Below, piece by piece: positions 54,162 to 63,182 of a DNA stretch of 64,000 nt. Each line of letters opens with the position of its first letter. The first letter of the stretch is position 1. Origin of the DNA: Flavihumibacter cheonanensis (GTDB taxonomy: Bacteria > Bacteroidota > Bacteroidia > Chitinophagales > Chitinophagaceae); NCBI RefSeq assembly GCF_022352215.1, contig NZ_JAKRWF010000001.1:1674001-1738000 (forward strand), written 5' to 3'. The position numbers and the translations under genes were made by a program. The notes beneath the pieces were generated by a model, which searched no databases, was not told where the DNA came from, and worked only from the letters and a program-made list of their open reading frames with translations.

Positions 54162-54779
54162 CTACTTAACCACAAAATAGAAATATCCACCGGGTTGATC
54201 CTCGCCAGTAGATGAAATTAAATGTTTATTGTGATTTGTTTCTTTCAGATATATGTTAAAATTTGCCTTTTCACAAGGATCACTTTTTCTAAATGTATTA
54301 ATTGAATTACTCATAATCAATTTATAAAGACCTGTCCTTTGGGGCTTAATAATTAGATGAAACTGGTAACGTTTATTGTTCTCATAAAATAAGTAATCTC
54401 TATTTAATTCTACAATTATAGGGTCGGAACTCTTCCCTTTGATCAAAGAAAAGTGAAAATTATTAGCTGCCTGTTCCCACATGCTATTAGTTGAATCATA
54501 TCGTTGAAATGATATAGTACTACCCAAATTACCTGCATTATCAAACTTAACGGATTGTCCGGTAACCACATCTCTGAATATAATTGACTCATCAATTAAT
54601 ATGGTCAAGGAATCAGAAATTGGTAGCATTTCATGATCAGGATAGATTTTAGCCGGTAAATCAAAATAATTGGTGACTATTGAACAATCAAAACCTGATT
54701 TATTACAAGTTGCATTGATGGTAATGAAGCCAGCAAATAATACGACCAATATATATGAGATTCTGAATTTAGTACCCAT
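54162..54779 (-). CDS. exported protein, paralogue of 53296
   Basis: 205 residues from ATG 54779, which overlaps the end of the large gene by 11 bases. Signal-like start (YILVVLFAGFITINATCNKSGFDC). The mature part (YFDLPAKIYPDHEMLPISDSLTILIDESIIFRD, HLIIKPQRTGLYKLIMSNSINTFRKSDPC, GGYFYFVVK) matches its neighbour closely. Probably surface-exposed. Family unknown. Translation is likely coupled to the large gene. Confidence 0.75.
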   Translation of the reverse strand: MGTKFRISYILVVLFAGFITINATCNKSGFDCSIVTNYFDLPAKIYPDHEMLPISDSLTILIDESIIFRDVVTGQSVKFDNAGNLGSTISFQRYDSTNSMWEQAANNFHFSLIKGKSSDPIIVELNRDYLFYENNKRYQFHLIIKPQRTGLYKLIMSNSINTFRKSDPCEKANFNIYLKETNHNKHLISSTGEDQPGGYFYFVVK

Positions 54780-56769
54780 AAAATGTAAATATTGTATTAA
54801 CCCCAGTAGCCTGATTATTTCCATTCTCATTTAACAAACGAATTTTATAGTTCTGAATGCTACTAACGTCGGAGTCCAATGAATTGAATAGTTGTTGAAA
54901 GGTATAACCAGCAACATTATCAAATAATGGAACATAATCCCCCTGATCATCATTTCTATTATCCATTAAATCATAGTACAACCCTTGTGGGATCCAATTA
55001 AATGGATCTCTTAATATTGTGGGATTAAAATTTTCCAGCAAATTCAAATTACTACTTAATCCAGAAATAGGCGAATCATTTGAATAAGGTTCACCTTGCT
55101 CAAAAAATGAACCACTCAATGCCCCGTACTTTAGGTTTGTAAGGTAATGACCAGTATGATATGCCCAGCTTTCACCCAGAGCTATAATCGGAGCATCAGG
55201 AGTATTCTTCGGCCCATATGGCGCATCACTCTGATTAAAATTTGCAATAATTTGATTTATTTCAGCTTGCACAAAATTGTTATACCAGGCAGTTCCCGCT
55301 TTTTTATAATGTGCCGCATGTGTTAATTCATGATAACATAGTTCAGTTAATTTATCATTAGTTTTTGTGACAGTTTCACTTGCACTATACGTAATAAATA
55401 GGTCTATTCTTCCTGCAAGCGCACCTGCTATCGCACCTAAGTAAGCACTGGTATACTCCATTCCAATAGATGGAGTAACAAATTGCCGGAAGAAATAATT
55501 AGAAACACTTGTTATGTATCTTTTTTCAAACATAGGTGCTGAACCGTTTCCACTTCCTGGCAAGGTCAAAATTTTTAATTTATCAGGAACAGTCCCAATT
55601 CCCAAAGCTGTAGCATGTGTATAATTGTATTCCTGAACTGTGTTATGGATGGTAGCAGATGCCCAATTCATTGCTCCTCTTGATCTTACGTCATTGTTAT
55701 CAGCAATATTGTAGGTCACATTATTTACTTTTCCCCTAAATCTACCCATATTAATTCTATTCGGAAACAACATTCTCCATAAACGTGCCCCCCTGAGTCC
55801 GTAAACACTCGCATTTGCATTCTTGAACTTCATTATCATAGTAAACTTATTACGAAAGCTCTTAGTAAAATAATAGTTGCCAATATTATCTGTATAGGTC
55901 CGTTCAATTTTGAGAAATCTTCGCGCAACCAGGCGCACTTTTTTAATGCCCACATCAGCTTGAAGTACATCATCATTTACAGTAATTTTTCCCGCTGGAA
56001 TTCTTATGACTGGAACTGGTGGCAAAGGAGTTAAACAGGGGCTAAAACCACAAACTACTCTACAATCGCATTCCAATGCACTAGGTCTTGAACTACAATC
56101 ACAGCTAGAAGAAGACATAGATTCCATTATTGCAGAACTGCTTCCACTTGAACAACCTGCAGTATCAACATAATTGCCGGTAATTCTAAATGCCTCATTT
56201 TCGATACGATAATCATTGGGAACATGCAACGTTTGTAAAACTTCAGTAGTTATTCCGGACGGAGCCACAAAATTCATGTCTACTACCGCATAAAGCCAGG
56301 GTATTTGTTCGATTGGGGTAACCCCATCATCATAGTAATCACCTTCTTGTATTAATTCATAATCAAGAGGATAGTCGAACAAATCAATATCCATATCCTC
56401 TAACTGAGCCAATTGGTTATTATTGGTGGGCTTGAAGCGGATATATTTTTGATTTTCTACTACGCCGATACTGCTACCTGTTAAATTAACGTACGCCTGT
56501 TTCATTTTAACCAAGGAATAAGGGGCCCCTAGTAATTTTGAACCAAGAATTGTTGGCTTCAACACACTATCTGATTGAAGTCCATTTTCAGCATCCTCCC
56601 AACAGTAGTCGCCTGTGGAGCCTGAAGAACTCGTACTATTGATTGAACCTAGTACTTCGTTTGAACTTGAGATGAATTGTTCTGATGCATTAAATTCTTT
56701 CTTACAGGAAAATAACGATATAACGGCAGCAATAAGGACTAATGCCTTTTGCAATGAAGGTGTGTGCAT
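54769..56769 (-). CDS. large lipoprotein with HExxH metalloprotease-like motif
   Basis: 666 residues with a lipoprotein signal (LIAAVISLFSCKKEF). Residues 255-330 hold a beta-sandwich-like segment (VRLVARRFLKIERTYTDNIGNYYFTKSF) like carboxypeptidase-regulatory domains. Farther on, CYHELTHAAHYKKAGTAW holds HELTH, a HExxH zinc motif followed by conserved His, suggesting a surface zinc metalloprotease. A Cys-rich region (SSSCDCSSRPSALECDCRVVCGFSPC) lies near residue 215. The product is probably surface-attached. Family not recognised. Confidence 0.75.
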   Translation of the reverse strand: MHTPSLQKALVLIAAVISLFSCKKEFNASEQFISSSNEVLGSINSTSSSGSTGDYCWEDAENGLQSDSVLKPTILGSKLLGAPYSLVKMKQAYVNLTGSSIGVVENQKYIRFKPTNNNQLAQLEDMDIDLFDYPLDYELIQEGDYYDDGVTPIEQIPWLYAVVDMNFVAPSGITTEVLQTLHVPNDYRIENEAFRITGNYVDTAGCSSGSSSAIMESMSSSSCDCSSRPSALECDCRVVCGFSPCLTPLPPVPVIRIPAGKITVNDDVLQADVGIKKVRLVARRFLKIERTYTDNIGNYYFTKSFRNKFTMIMKFKNANASVYGLRGARLWRMLFPNRINMGRFRGKVNNVTYNIADNNDVRSRGAMNWASATIHNTVQEYNYTHATALGIGTVPDKLKILTLPGSGNGSAPMFEKRYITSVSNYFFRQFVTPSIGMEYTSAYLGAIAGALAGRIDLFITYSASETVTKTNDKLTELCYHELTHAAHYKKAGTAWYNNFVQAEINQIIANFNQSDAPYGPKNTPDAPIIALGESWAYHTGHYLTNLKYGALSGSFFEQGEPYSNDSPISGLSSNLNLLENFNPTILRDPFNWIPQGLYYDLMDNRNDDQGDYVPLFDNVAGYTFQQLFNSLDSDVSSIQNYKIRLLNENGNNQATGVNTIFTFYGY

Positions 56770-57128
56770 ATCCTAGGATAAGGTAATTTCTAAATAAGGT
56801 TATGACTAAATATAGACATAACTATTTAAATATGCAAGCAATAAATCAAAAAAAAGTTAACGATTAAGCATCCATCCACGAAAACAAGTAAGCCAATTTT
56901 CAATGATGGATCTATAAAAAATGCAGACTTCAAGTGGAAATTTGTATGAATTTTTTCAATTAATCCTGTCTCGAAGTTAATAGATTGTCTGCCGGGCGAA
57001 AAGGAAATTCCGGCATAAACACTTACCTACTCACAAACCCCGCTTTTATTCCGTTGCTTCCTTTTCTTGGTTGCCAATCCATTGGTTGGGTTCCATCATT
57101 AATTTTTTTAATTCTTAAAAGTTAGGTT
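56770..57128. other. gap without a gene
   Basis: About 360 bases between the divergent large lipoprotein gene and the RadC-like gene. It must hold both promoters. No repeat, RNA gene or long ORF was seen. Confidence 0.5.
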
Positions 57129-57599
57129 ATGGAATCAACAGCTAAAATCCCGAATTGGAACCAGGTGAGTGAAGTAGAATTGTGCTACAAAAACAAAGTA
57201 AAAGTAGCTGACCGTCCTCGCATCGATGGAAGTCGATCTGCAGCAGAATTACTGCGGAACGGCTGGAACGAAAATACCTTAGACCTGCAGGAACGATTTA
57301 AAGTGCTTTTTCTAAATCGTTCCAACCATGTTATTGCAGGCATGGAATTATCAATCGGCGGAATCGTTGGAACCGTTGCCGATCCTCGATTGATTTTTGT
57401 AACCGCCTTAAAAGCAAATGCCTGTGCCCTCATCCTTTGCCACAATCATCCCAGCGGAAATTTACTGCCTAGTAAAGCTGATGAAGAGCTGACTCGAAAA
57501 ATCAAGCAAGGAGGTTTACTTCTCGATATCCGGCTGCTGGATCATGTCATTTTGACTTCAGAAGGATATTACTCCTTCGCTGACGAAGGGCTCTTGTAG
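57129..57599 (+). CDS. RadC-like JAB-domain protein
   Basis: 156 residues. The JAB/MPN-type motif is ILCHNHPSGNLLPSKADEELTRKIKQ (His-x-His and the Ser/Asp that bind zinc). Only the C-terminal RadC part is present; the N-terminal helix-hairpin-helix of full RadC is absent. Such short RadC proteins are common on plasmids and conjugative elements, where their job is unknown (anti-restriction or DNA processing has been suggested). It lies upstream of the mobilisation genes. Confidence 0.85.
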   Translation: MESTAKIPNWNQVSEVELCYKNKVKVADRPRIDGSRSAAELLRNGWNENTLDLQERFKVLFLNRSNHVIAGMELSIGGIVGTVADPRLIFVTALKANACALILCHNHPSGNLLPSKADEELTRKIKQGGLLLDIRLLDHVILTSEGYYSFADEGLL

Positions 57600-57917
57600 C
57601 CCTTTCTTTCATCTCGTCCAACCCTTTGAAAACAATTCTCCTAATAGACTTCAAAATTCCGTTCGTGCGATTTTAAGGAAGGATTATATGGGGGGTTGAT
57701 CCAAAACGATACTTTCCATTGTATGTTTGTTTAACAGCTTTCTTCTCCTACCACTACCCCATTCCTCTTTTCCAATACACTTCCAGGCCTTGAGATTTCC
57801 GGCATACCGAAATCGGCAAGATGTCCGGTTGTTAAACAACCGATCTTTTCGCCCTCCCTCGGAACTCGGGGGCGACAATATTATAGGAGAAATTTTTAAA
57901 CGAAACGTGCGAGTGAT
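57600..57917 (+). other. candidate oriT region
   Basis: A gene-free 318-base stretch just before mobC and the relaxase. It contains the hairpin CGGTTGT-TAA-ACAACCG (57826-57842). It also has an imperfect hairpin from ATTTCCGG to CCGAAAT near 57795-57812 and a run CCCTCCCTCGGAACTCGGGG. Transfer origins of MOB-type elements usually lie directly before their mob genes and have such inverted repeats. The nick site cannot be fixed from sequence alone. Confidence 0.5.
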
Positions 57918-58313
57918 ATGTGTAGTAGAAAAACCAAATTGAATCGAACCCGCCTGGTGGGGTTGCGATTAACCGATGCCGAATACGACCGGATTGCAAA
58001 ACAATGGCAACAATCCACCTGCCGAAAATTGAGCGAATATATCCGTGATCGGCTCTTCAATCGACCCATCATTACCCAATACAGAAACCAGTCCATGGAT
58101 GACGCGATGGCAGAACTCATGCAGCTCCGTGCAGAAATCAACCACATTGGACACAACTTCAACCAGGCCGTGAAAAAGCTGCACCTCCTGCAAAAGATCC
58201 CGGAATTCAAATCCTGGTTAGTAGCCAACGAGCCGGTCATTGCTTCCCTCCACCAACAAATTCAAAAGATAGATTCCTCCGTTCAACAAATGGGTAAGCA
58301 ATGGTTGCAGTAA
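57918..58313 (+). CDS. mobC: mobilisation protein MobC (relaxosome accessory)
   Basis: 131 residues. An N-terminal ribbon-helix-helix-like part (TRLVGLRLTDAEYDRIAKQWQ) precedes the MobC signature (LMQLRAEINHIGHNFNQAVKKLHLL). It binds the transfer origin and helps the relaxase. Its 3' end overlaps the relaxase start by 13 bases. Confidence 0.82.
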   Translation: MCSRKTKLNRTRLVGLRLTDAEYDRIAKQWQQSTCRKLSEYIRDRLFNRPIITQYRNQSMDDAMAELMQLRAEINHIGHNFNQAVKKLHLLQKIPEFKSWLVANEPVIASLHQQIQKIDSSVQQMGKQWLQ

Positions 58314-59587
58314 TTAAAACCGGATCATCTATCCACCGGATCCTGAACTACAATGAAAACAAGGTGAAGGAAAAAGTTGCCACCTGCATAGCTGCCCGAA
58401 ACTTTCCATTGGAGCCGGAACAGTTAACCCTGAACCAGAAATTAAATCGGTTCCTGCATCAACTCCAACTCAACAAAAACGTCACCCGAAACAGTGTACA
58501 CATTTCACTAAACTTTCATCCTTCAGAATCCAACCTTTCTACTGAAAAGCTCCAGGCAATTGCCACCACTTATATGGAGGGGATCGGCTTTGGCAAGCAA
58601 CCCTACTTGGTTTACCAGCACCAGGACGCAGGTCATCCACATATTCATATAGTAAGTATAAAAGTGCAACCAGATGGAAGCCGAATCGACATGAACAACA
58701 TTGGTCGCAACCAATCCGAAAAAATCCGCCAGGAAATTGAGAAATCCTTCAAGCTGGTTTCCGCGAAACAGTCACACGAAAAACCGGTTCACCAACTTCG
58801 CCCGATTCCTGCCACTAAAGTCTCGTATGGTAAGGCTGCCACCAAAGCGGCTATTCAATCTGTATTGGATAACGTTTTACAACAATACCGATATACCAGC
58901 CTCCCGGAATTAAACGCCGTCCTGAACCTCTATAATGTATCCGCTTCTAGAGGAACTCCCAATTCCCGAACCTTCCAGACAAAAGGCCTTTTCTATCAGG
59001 TACTGGATGAGCAAAAGCAACCCATTGGCGTCCCCATTAAAGCCAGCCTCTTTTACAACAAGCCCACCTTAAAGTTCCTAGAAAACCAGTTCCAAAAAAA
59101 TGAATCCCTCCGAAAAGCCCACGCTGCATATCTTAAAGCCACCATTGACGAAGTTTTATCCAAATCAATGGACTCTTTTACGAGTCTGACGGAAGCATTG
59201 GCACGGAAACAGGTGGATGTCGTACTTCGACAAAACAAAACCGGGCAGACGTATGGAATCACCTTTGTCGATCACCGCAACAAATGCGTATTTAATGGGA
59301 GTGATCTTGGGAAAAAATATACTTATCGGGGACTTATCAACCGGCTCACTACCAACTTCCTTAGAAAAGCCAAACGTCCCGAAAAGAGCACAGTTTCCAT
59401 AAGACAATATCAAGCTGAACGTTGGACGGTATCCCTCCCAGCTGAAAACAAACCCTCCCAATTAGACACTAATCTATCTTCCGTGCTCAATACCATTATT
59501 CAACCAACACAATCCGCTGATTACTTACCGAACAGTCTCCGATACCCCTCCCGCCGTCGAAAAAAACGTGTTACCCGAAAATTATAA
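58301..59587 (+). CDS. relaxase / mobilisation nuclease
   Basis: 428 residues. The three-histidine metal motif HQDAGHPHIHIVS (H107 to H116) and the preceding NVTRNSVHISLNFHPSE segment mark a MOB-type relaxase. The likely catalytic Tyr lies in the N-terminus near NYNENK (residue 18). The C-terminal half (about 190-428) is basic and ends in RRRKKRVTRKL. It nicks oriT and leads the strand into the recipient. Overlaps mobC by 13 bases. Confidence 0.88.
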   Translation: MVAVIKTGSSIHRILNYNENKVKEKVATCIAARNFPLEPEQLTLNQKLNRFLHQLQLNKNVTRNSVHISLNFHPSESNLSTEKLQAIATTYMEGIGFGKQPYLVYQHQDAGHPHIHIVSIKVQPDGSRIDMNNIGRNQSEKIRQEIEKSFKLVSAKQSHEKPVHQLRPIPATKVSYGKAATKAAIQSVLDNVLQQYRYTSLPELNAVLNLYNVSASRGTPNSRTFQTKGLFYQVLDEQKQPIGVPIKASLFYNKPTLKFLENQFQKNESLRKAHAAYLKATIDEVLSKSMDSFTSLTEALARKQVDVVLRQNKTGQTYGITFVDHRNKCVFNGSDLGKKYTYRGLINRLTTNFLRKAKRPEKSTVSIRQYQAERWTVSLPAENKPSQLDTNLSSVLNTIIQPTQSADYLPNSLRYPSRRRKKRVTRKL

Positions 59588-59604
59588 TCATAAAATCAAA
59601 TAAC

Positions 59605-61590
59605 ATGAGTACCGGCGAAAACGAACAAGCCCTCCGGAAAATCCTGGACATGTCAAGACTGATCAGTTTAGTGTTGTTGTTCTTACACCTGTATTATTAC
59701 CAATACACGGCCTTTCAAACCTGGGGCTTGGTCAGTCCCTTTTCGGACCGGTTGTTAGAGAATATCCACAATACCGGACTATTCCGGTATTTCTTCATAT
59801 CCAAAGCCCTGGCCCTGGTTTTTCTGGCGATATCATTATTAGGTGGCAGAGGCAGAAAAGACGAGAAAATGAATTACAAAATCGCTATAGCCTACTCATT
59901 GACCGGACTTCTTATTTACATAGGAAGTAGTCTAGTCTTATGGGCACCAATGCCCGTTACCTCGTTGGCAGTGATCTATGCGTGTGGTTTATCCTTGGGC
60001 TATCTCTTGATCCTAACCGGGGGTACCCTGCTTTCCAAAATCATCCACAAACGCCTCAATAACGACGACATCTTTAACCGCGAAAACGAAACCTTCCCTC
60101 AGGAAGAACGACTGCTGAAAAATGAATTTTCTATCAATCTTCCGGCACGTTACAGACTGAAAAATAAGTTGAGAAATAGTTGGATAAATATCATCAATCC
60201 CTTTAGGGCAATTATGGTGTTGGGCACTCCAGGTGCAGGCAAATCCTACTTTGTAATTCGACATGTCATTACTCAGCACATATGTAAAGGTTTTACGATG
60301 TTCGTTTATGATTTTAAATTTGATGACCTAACGAAGATTGCTTATAATTCCTGGTTGAAACACAAACACCTGTATCCTAAACCGCCCAGGTTTTTTGTTA
60401 TCAATTTTGATGACTTAACAAGGAGCCACCGCTGCAATCCATTGGAGCCGTCTGCCATGACCGATATAACAGACGCTGCGGAATCGGCCCGTACGATTTT
60501 AATGGGATTGAACAGGGAATGGATCAAGCGGCAGGGTGACTTTTTCGTGGAATCATCAATTAATTTCCTGACTGCTGTCATATGGTATCTGAAAAAGTAC
60601 AAGGACGGCGAATTTTGCACGCTGCCTCACGTCATTGAACTGATGCAGGTGGACTATGACAGTCTGTTTACATTGCTTCGTTCAGAAAAAGAAATCGAAG
60701 TGCTAATTAACCCTTTCGTCAATGCTTACCTCAATGATGTCATGGAGCAACTCGAAGGCCAGATAGCTTCTGCTAAAGTGGCGATGGCAAGGCTTTCTTC
60801 CCCACAACTATACTACGTGTTATCCGGCAATGATTTCAACCTCGATGTAAACAATCCCGACAACCCCAAGATTGTTTGCATGGGCAATAACCCGCAGAAG
60901 ATTCAGATTTATGGAGCGGTACTTTCCCTATATGTAACCCGCTTGGTAAAGCAGGTCAACAAGAAAGGAAAGCTGAAATGTAGCCTAGTGTTTGATGAGT
61001 TCCCAACGATCTATCTTACTAACATGGATAACCTGATCGCCACAGCCAGGAGTAATAAAGTTGCGACCTGCTTAGGCATCCAGGATTTTAGCCAATTACG
61101 GAAGGATTACGGGCGGGAACAGGCAGATGTAATAATGAATATTACAGGTAATATCATTGCAGGACAAGTAACAGGTGATACCGCTAAACAACTCTCGGAA
61201 CGTTTCGGGAAAATAATGCAGGACAGGGAAAATTATTCAATAAACAGGGTGGATATGTCTATCAGCCGTTCTAAACAATTGGAAGCCGCTATCCCCCCTT
61301 CAAAAATATCGACACTGAGTGCTGGCGAATTTGTGGGCATGGTAGCGGACGACCCGGATAATAAAATAGACCTAAAAGCCTTTCATTGCGAAATCATCAA
61401 TGATCAAAATAAACTAAAAAAAGAGGAAGAAGCCTACAAGGAGCTAGAAGTGTTTAACAAGATAGATAACATCTTAGTACAGCGTAATTATTTTCTAATA
61501 AAGCAGGATATAAAGGAAATTATTCAGGCGGAAATGGACCGCATAAACAAAACCCCAGGATTAGGCCATTTGTTGGTAAACAAGACGTAG
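59605..61590 (+). CDS. VirD4-type coupling protein
   Basis: 661 residues. Four N-terminal membrane helices (about 16-36, 55-75, 88-108 and 115-145) are followed by an ATPase domain. Walker A is GTPGAGKSY near residue 207 and Walker B LVFDEFPTIYL near 463. It links the relaxosome to the conjugation channel. It follows the relaxase by 17 bases. In Bacteroidota systems this gene is often called mobC or traG, so symbols are confusing; I leave it blank. Confidence 0.92.
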   Translation: MSTGENEQALRKILDMSRLISLVLLFLHLYYYQYTAFQTWGLVSPFSDRLLENIHNTGLFRYFFISKALALVFLAISLLGGRGRKDEKMNYKIAIAYSLTGLLIYIGSSLVLWAPMPVTSLAVIYACGLSLGYLLILTGGTLLSKIIHKRLNNDDIFNRENETFPQEERLLKNEFSINLPARYRLKNKLRNSWINIINPFRAIMVLGTPGAGKSYFVIRHVITQHICKGFTMFVYDFKFDDLTKIAYNSWLKHKHLYPKPPRFFVINFDDLTRSHRCNPLEPSAMTDITDAAESARTILMGLNREWIKRQGDFFVESSINFLTAVIWYLKKYKDGEFCTLPHVIELMQVDYDSLFTLLRSEKEIEVLINPFVNAYLNDVMEQLEGQIASAKVAMARLSSPQLYYVLSGNDFNLDVNNPDNPKIVCMGNNPQKIQIYGAVLSLYVTRLVKQVNKKGKLKCSLVFDEFPTIYLTNMDNLIATARSNKVATCLGIQDFSQLRKDYGREQADVIMNITGNIIAGQVTGDTAKQLSERFGKIMQDRENYSINRVDMSISRSKQLEAAIPPSKISTLSAGEFVGMVADDPDNKIDLKAFHCEIINDQNKLKKEEEAYKELEVFNKIDNILVQRNYFLIKQDIKEIIQAEMDRINKTPGLGHLLVNKT

Positions 61591-62221
61591 GTCCTTCTTG
61601 GCAAAAAAAAGAAGTAAACCCATCAAATAACAAATTGAAATATGAATAAGATACCAATTCAACAAGGTACTCTGGAAGTATATCTAATTCTGGACTTGTG
61701 AATTTCATTTTTTGGAGTTATTAGAACGAACCCATAATAATTCGTGTTAAAAAATGGTATTAAAATGTTTCCTCTCCGCCTTCCGTTGTTAAGGTAAGCA
61801 TACCATCAATTTTCATCCTCCTTACTTGATAATATTTCTTTACGAAATCCCACGTATAATCAAGCTGTTCTGGCCAGATAATCGTCCCAAACATCGAGGA
61901 GAATCTTTGACAATGAAAATAAATATGTACTTTAAATGTGGTAGAATTGCCTGAAAACTAATGTATTTTCAAAAGTAATAAAAGCGCATAGGTTAACTCA
62001 GGAAACTAGAAATTTTCATGGCTGGATGATTGATTACATCTAAAATTGACCACCAATGATATGGTAGATCCCATTATCAAATCAAACTTAAGAACTTAAT
62101 ATTACAACTTGCGATACTAAATCTATACCATAGATTTAGTATAACTTACCTAAACTTAAAATTGTCATATTCTTCATTTCATAAAATCTAATTTTTGTAA
62201 ACACAATCAAATCCAGACAAA
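61591..62221. other. AT-rich gap with only a small gene fragment
   Basis: About 630 bases, AT-rich, with no long ORF. It holds a 44-codon minus-strand frame (61760-61894) and nothing else that I can support. It marks the edge of the mobilisation genes. Confidence 0.4.
61760..61894 (-). CDS. possible 44-residue protein or gene fragment
   Basis: ATG at 61894 encodes MFGTIIWPEQLDYTWDFVKK and ends in GMLTLTTEGGEETF. The GTIIWP phrase resembles the C-terminal end of DUF2442-type proteins (GTIVWPNGAD). The frame is open for 18 more codons upstream of the ATG, so it may be a truncated gene. Low certainty. Confidence 0.3.
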   Translation of the reverse strand: MFGTIIWPEQLDYTWDFVKKYYQVRRMKIDGMLTLTTEGGEETF

Positions 62222-62770
62222 ATGAATGACACATTTAAATATCGATTGACAAAGAAACAAAAGATGGAAATTGCACAAAACCTAATAGATGTTCTTCAAA
62301 AAGATATAACAATAACAAAGCAAGCAATTATTTTTATTGGAAACTGGATTCTCACTGCCGGTAACGAAAAACGGAAAGCATTCTATGATGTTTGGGACAT
62401 CGTTTTAAAGAACTATCTACCTACGACAAGGCCTATTCTTTTTAGGGCATGTCAAAGAATCAGTAAAGTTGAAAAGATAACCAGTTTTACCGGACGATTA
62501 GAATGTGCAAGAAGGTTTAGTATTAATGGTGGCACTTTAATCATTTGTGATACAAAAGAAACACTTCAACTTGATGAGATATTTTGCAAGCCTGGCGAGT
62601 ATAAACATTCCTTCTATCCTCTGACAACTGTACTACAAAAAGCGAAAAAAGGCGGTGGCTGGGGTTTCTCAAAAACACTATTGGAAGATTATATTGGGGA
62701 AGATGAATACATCATGAGAAATAATTTAGGACACATGTCCTACTTAAAATGGATTAAAAAAAATAATTAA
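62222..62770 (+). CDS. ADP-ribosyltransferase-like protein, tentative
   Basis: 182 residues, no signal peptide. In order it shows ILFRAC (candidate catalytic Arg), ITSFTGRLECARRFS (an STS-like block followed by the ARRF helix) and GEDEYIMR (candidate ExE). This R / S-x-[ST] / ExE order is the pattern of arginine-type mono-ADP-ribosyltransferases, as in many toxins and phage enzymes. I do not recognise a named family. The gene is AT-rich, stands alone and has no evident antitoxin. Intracellular location is likely. Confidence 0.4.
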   Translation: MNDTFKYRLTKKQKMEIAQNLIDVLQKDITITKQAIIFIGNWILTAGNEKRKAFYDVWDIVLKNYLPTTRPILFRACQRISKVEKITSFTGRLECARRFSINGGTLIICDTKETLQLDEIFCKPGEYKHSFYPLTTVLQKAKKGGGWGFSKTLLEDYIGEDEYIMRNNLGHMSYLKWIKKNN

Positions 62771-63154
62771 TATTACAAACATCTACAAGTGTTTCATTTA
62801 CAGTACCTCAATTTTAACTACTGCAGTCAGCCTCATATTTATTTTTTATTATGTTTTTCGCTAATTCTGGTAGCCGTTTCGGACTTTGCACAGGAAAAAA
62901 GTACTGATTCAAATCGAATTGCGGTTCCGTTATTTGTATGGATCAAGTTTTATCGATGCGTACGGATAAAACATCAGAGCTGTAGCAAGAATTTATTGAG
63001 TGCTCCAAATTAAGCCTATTTATTCCTGTCATAAATTTACCAAACTACAGATTTTTATTACTTTTTTGATATCCTTCATTTTGTATATAGGATCGTAAGC
63101 AGATTGAATATTTGTTAAGAACCAACTAGCATAATTAAAATTTCTCATTATAAA
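62771..63154. other. AT-rich gap
   Basis: About 385 bases with no gene I can support. A signal-peptide-like stretch (YFLLCFSLILVAVSDFAQ) begins near 62840 but has no good start and soon stops; it may be a relic. Confidence 0.4.
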
Positions 63155-63174
63155 ATTGTTATATTTATAACAAT
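63155..63174 (+). promoter_or_regulatory. palindrome, arms ATTGTTATA, before the last gene
   Basis: ATTGTTATA (63155-63163) and its perfect complement TATAACAAT (63166-63174) are separated by TT. The ATG of the next gene lies 8 bases on. It is probably an operator or part of the promoter. Confidence 0.5.
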
Positions 63175-63182
63175 ACTAACCT

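Noticed and set aside
57930-57975. GAATCGAACCCGCC resembling a tRNA T-arm
   Set aside because: It lies inside the mobC coding frame, and no cloverleaf could be drawn around it.
61520-61708. Minus-strand frame of 62 codons, KFTSPELDILPEYLVELVSY...
   Set aside because: It looks protein-like in part, but it overlaps the end of the coupling-protein gene and runs through a long A/T tract; no family recognised.
62789-63013. Frame with a signal-peptide-like segment (YFLLCFSLILVAVSDFAQ)
   Set aside because: No good start codon near the hydrophobic part, no conserved mature sequence; at best a relic.
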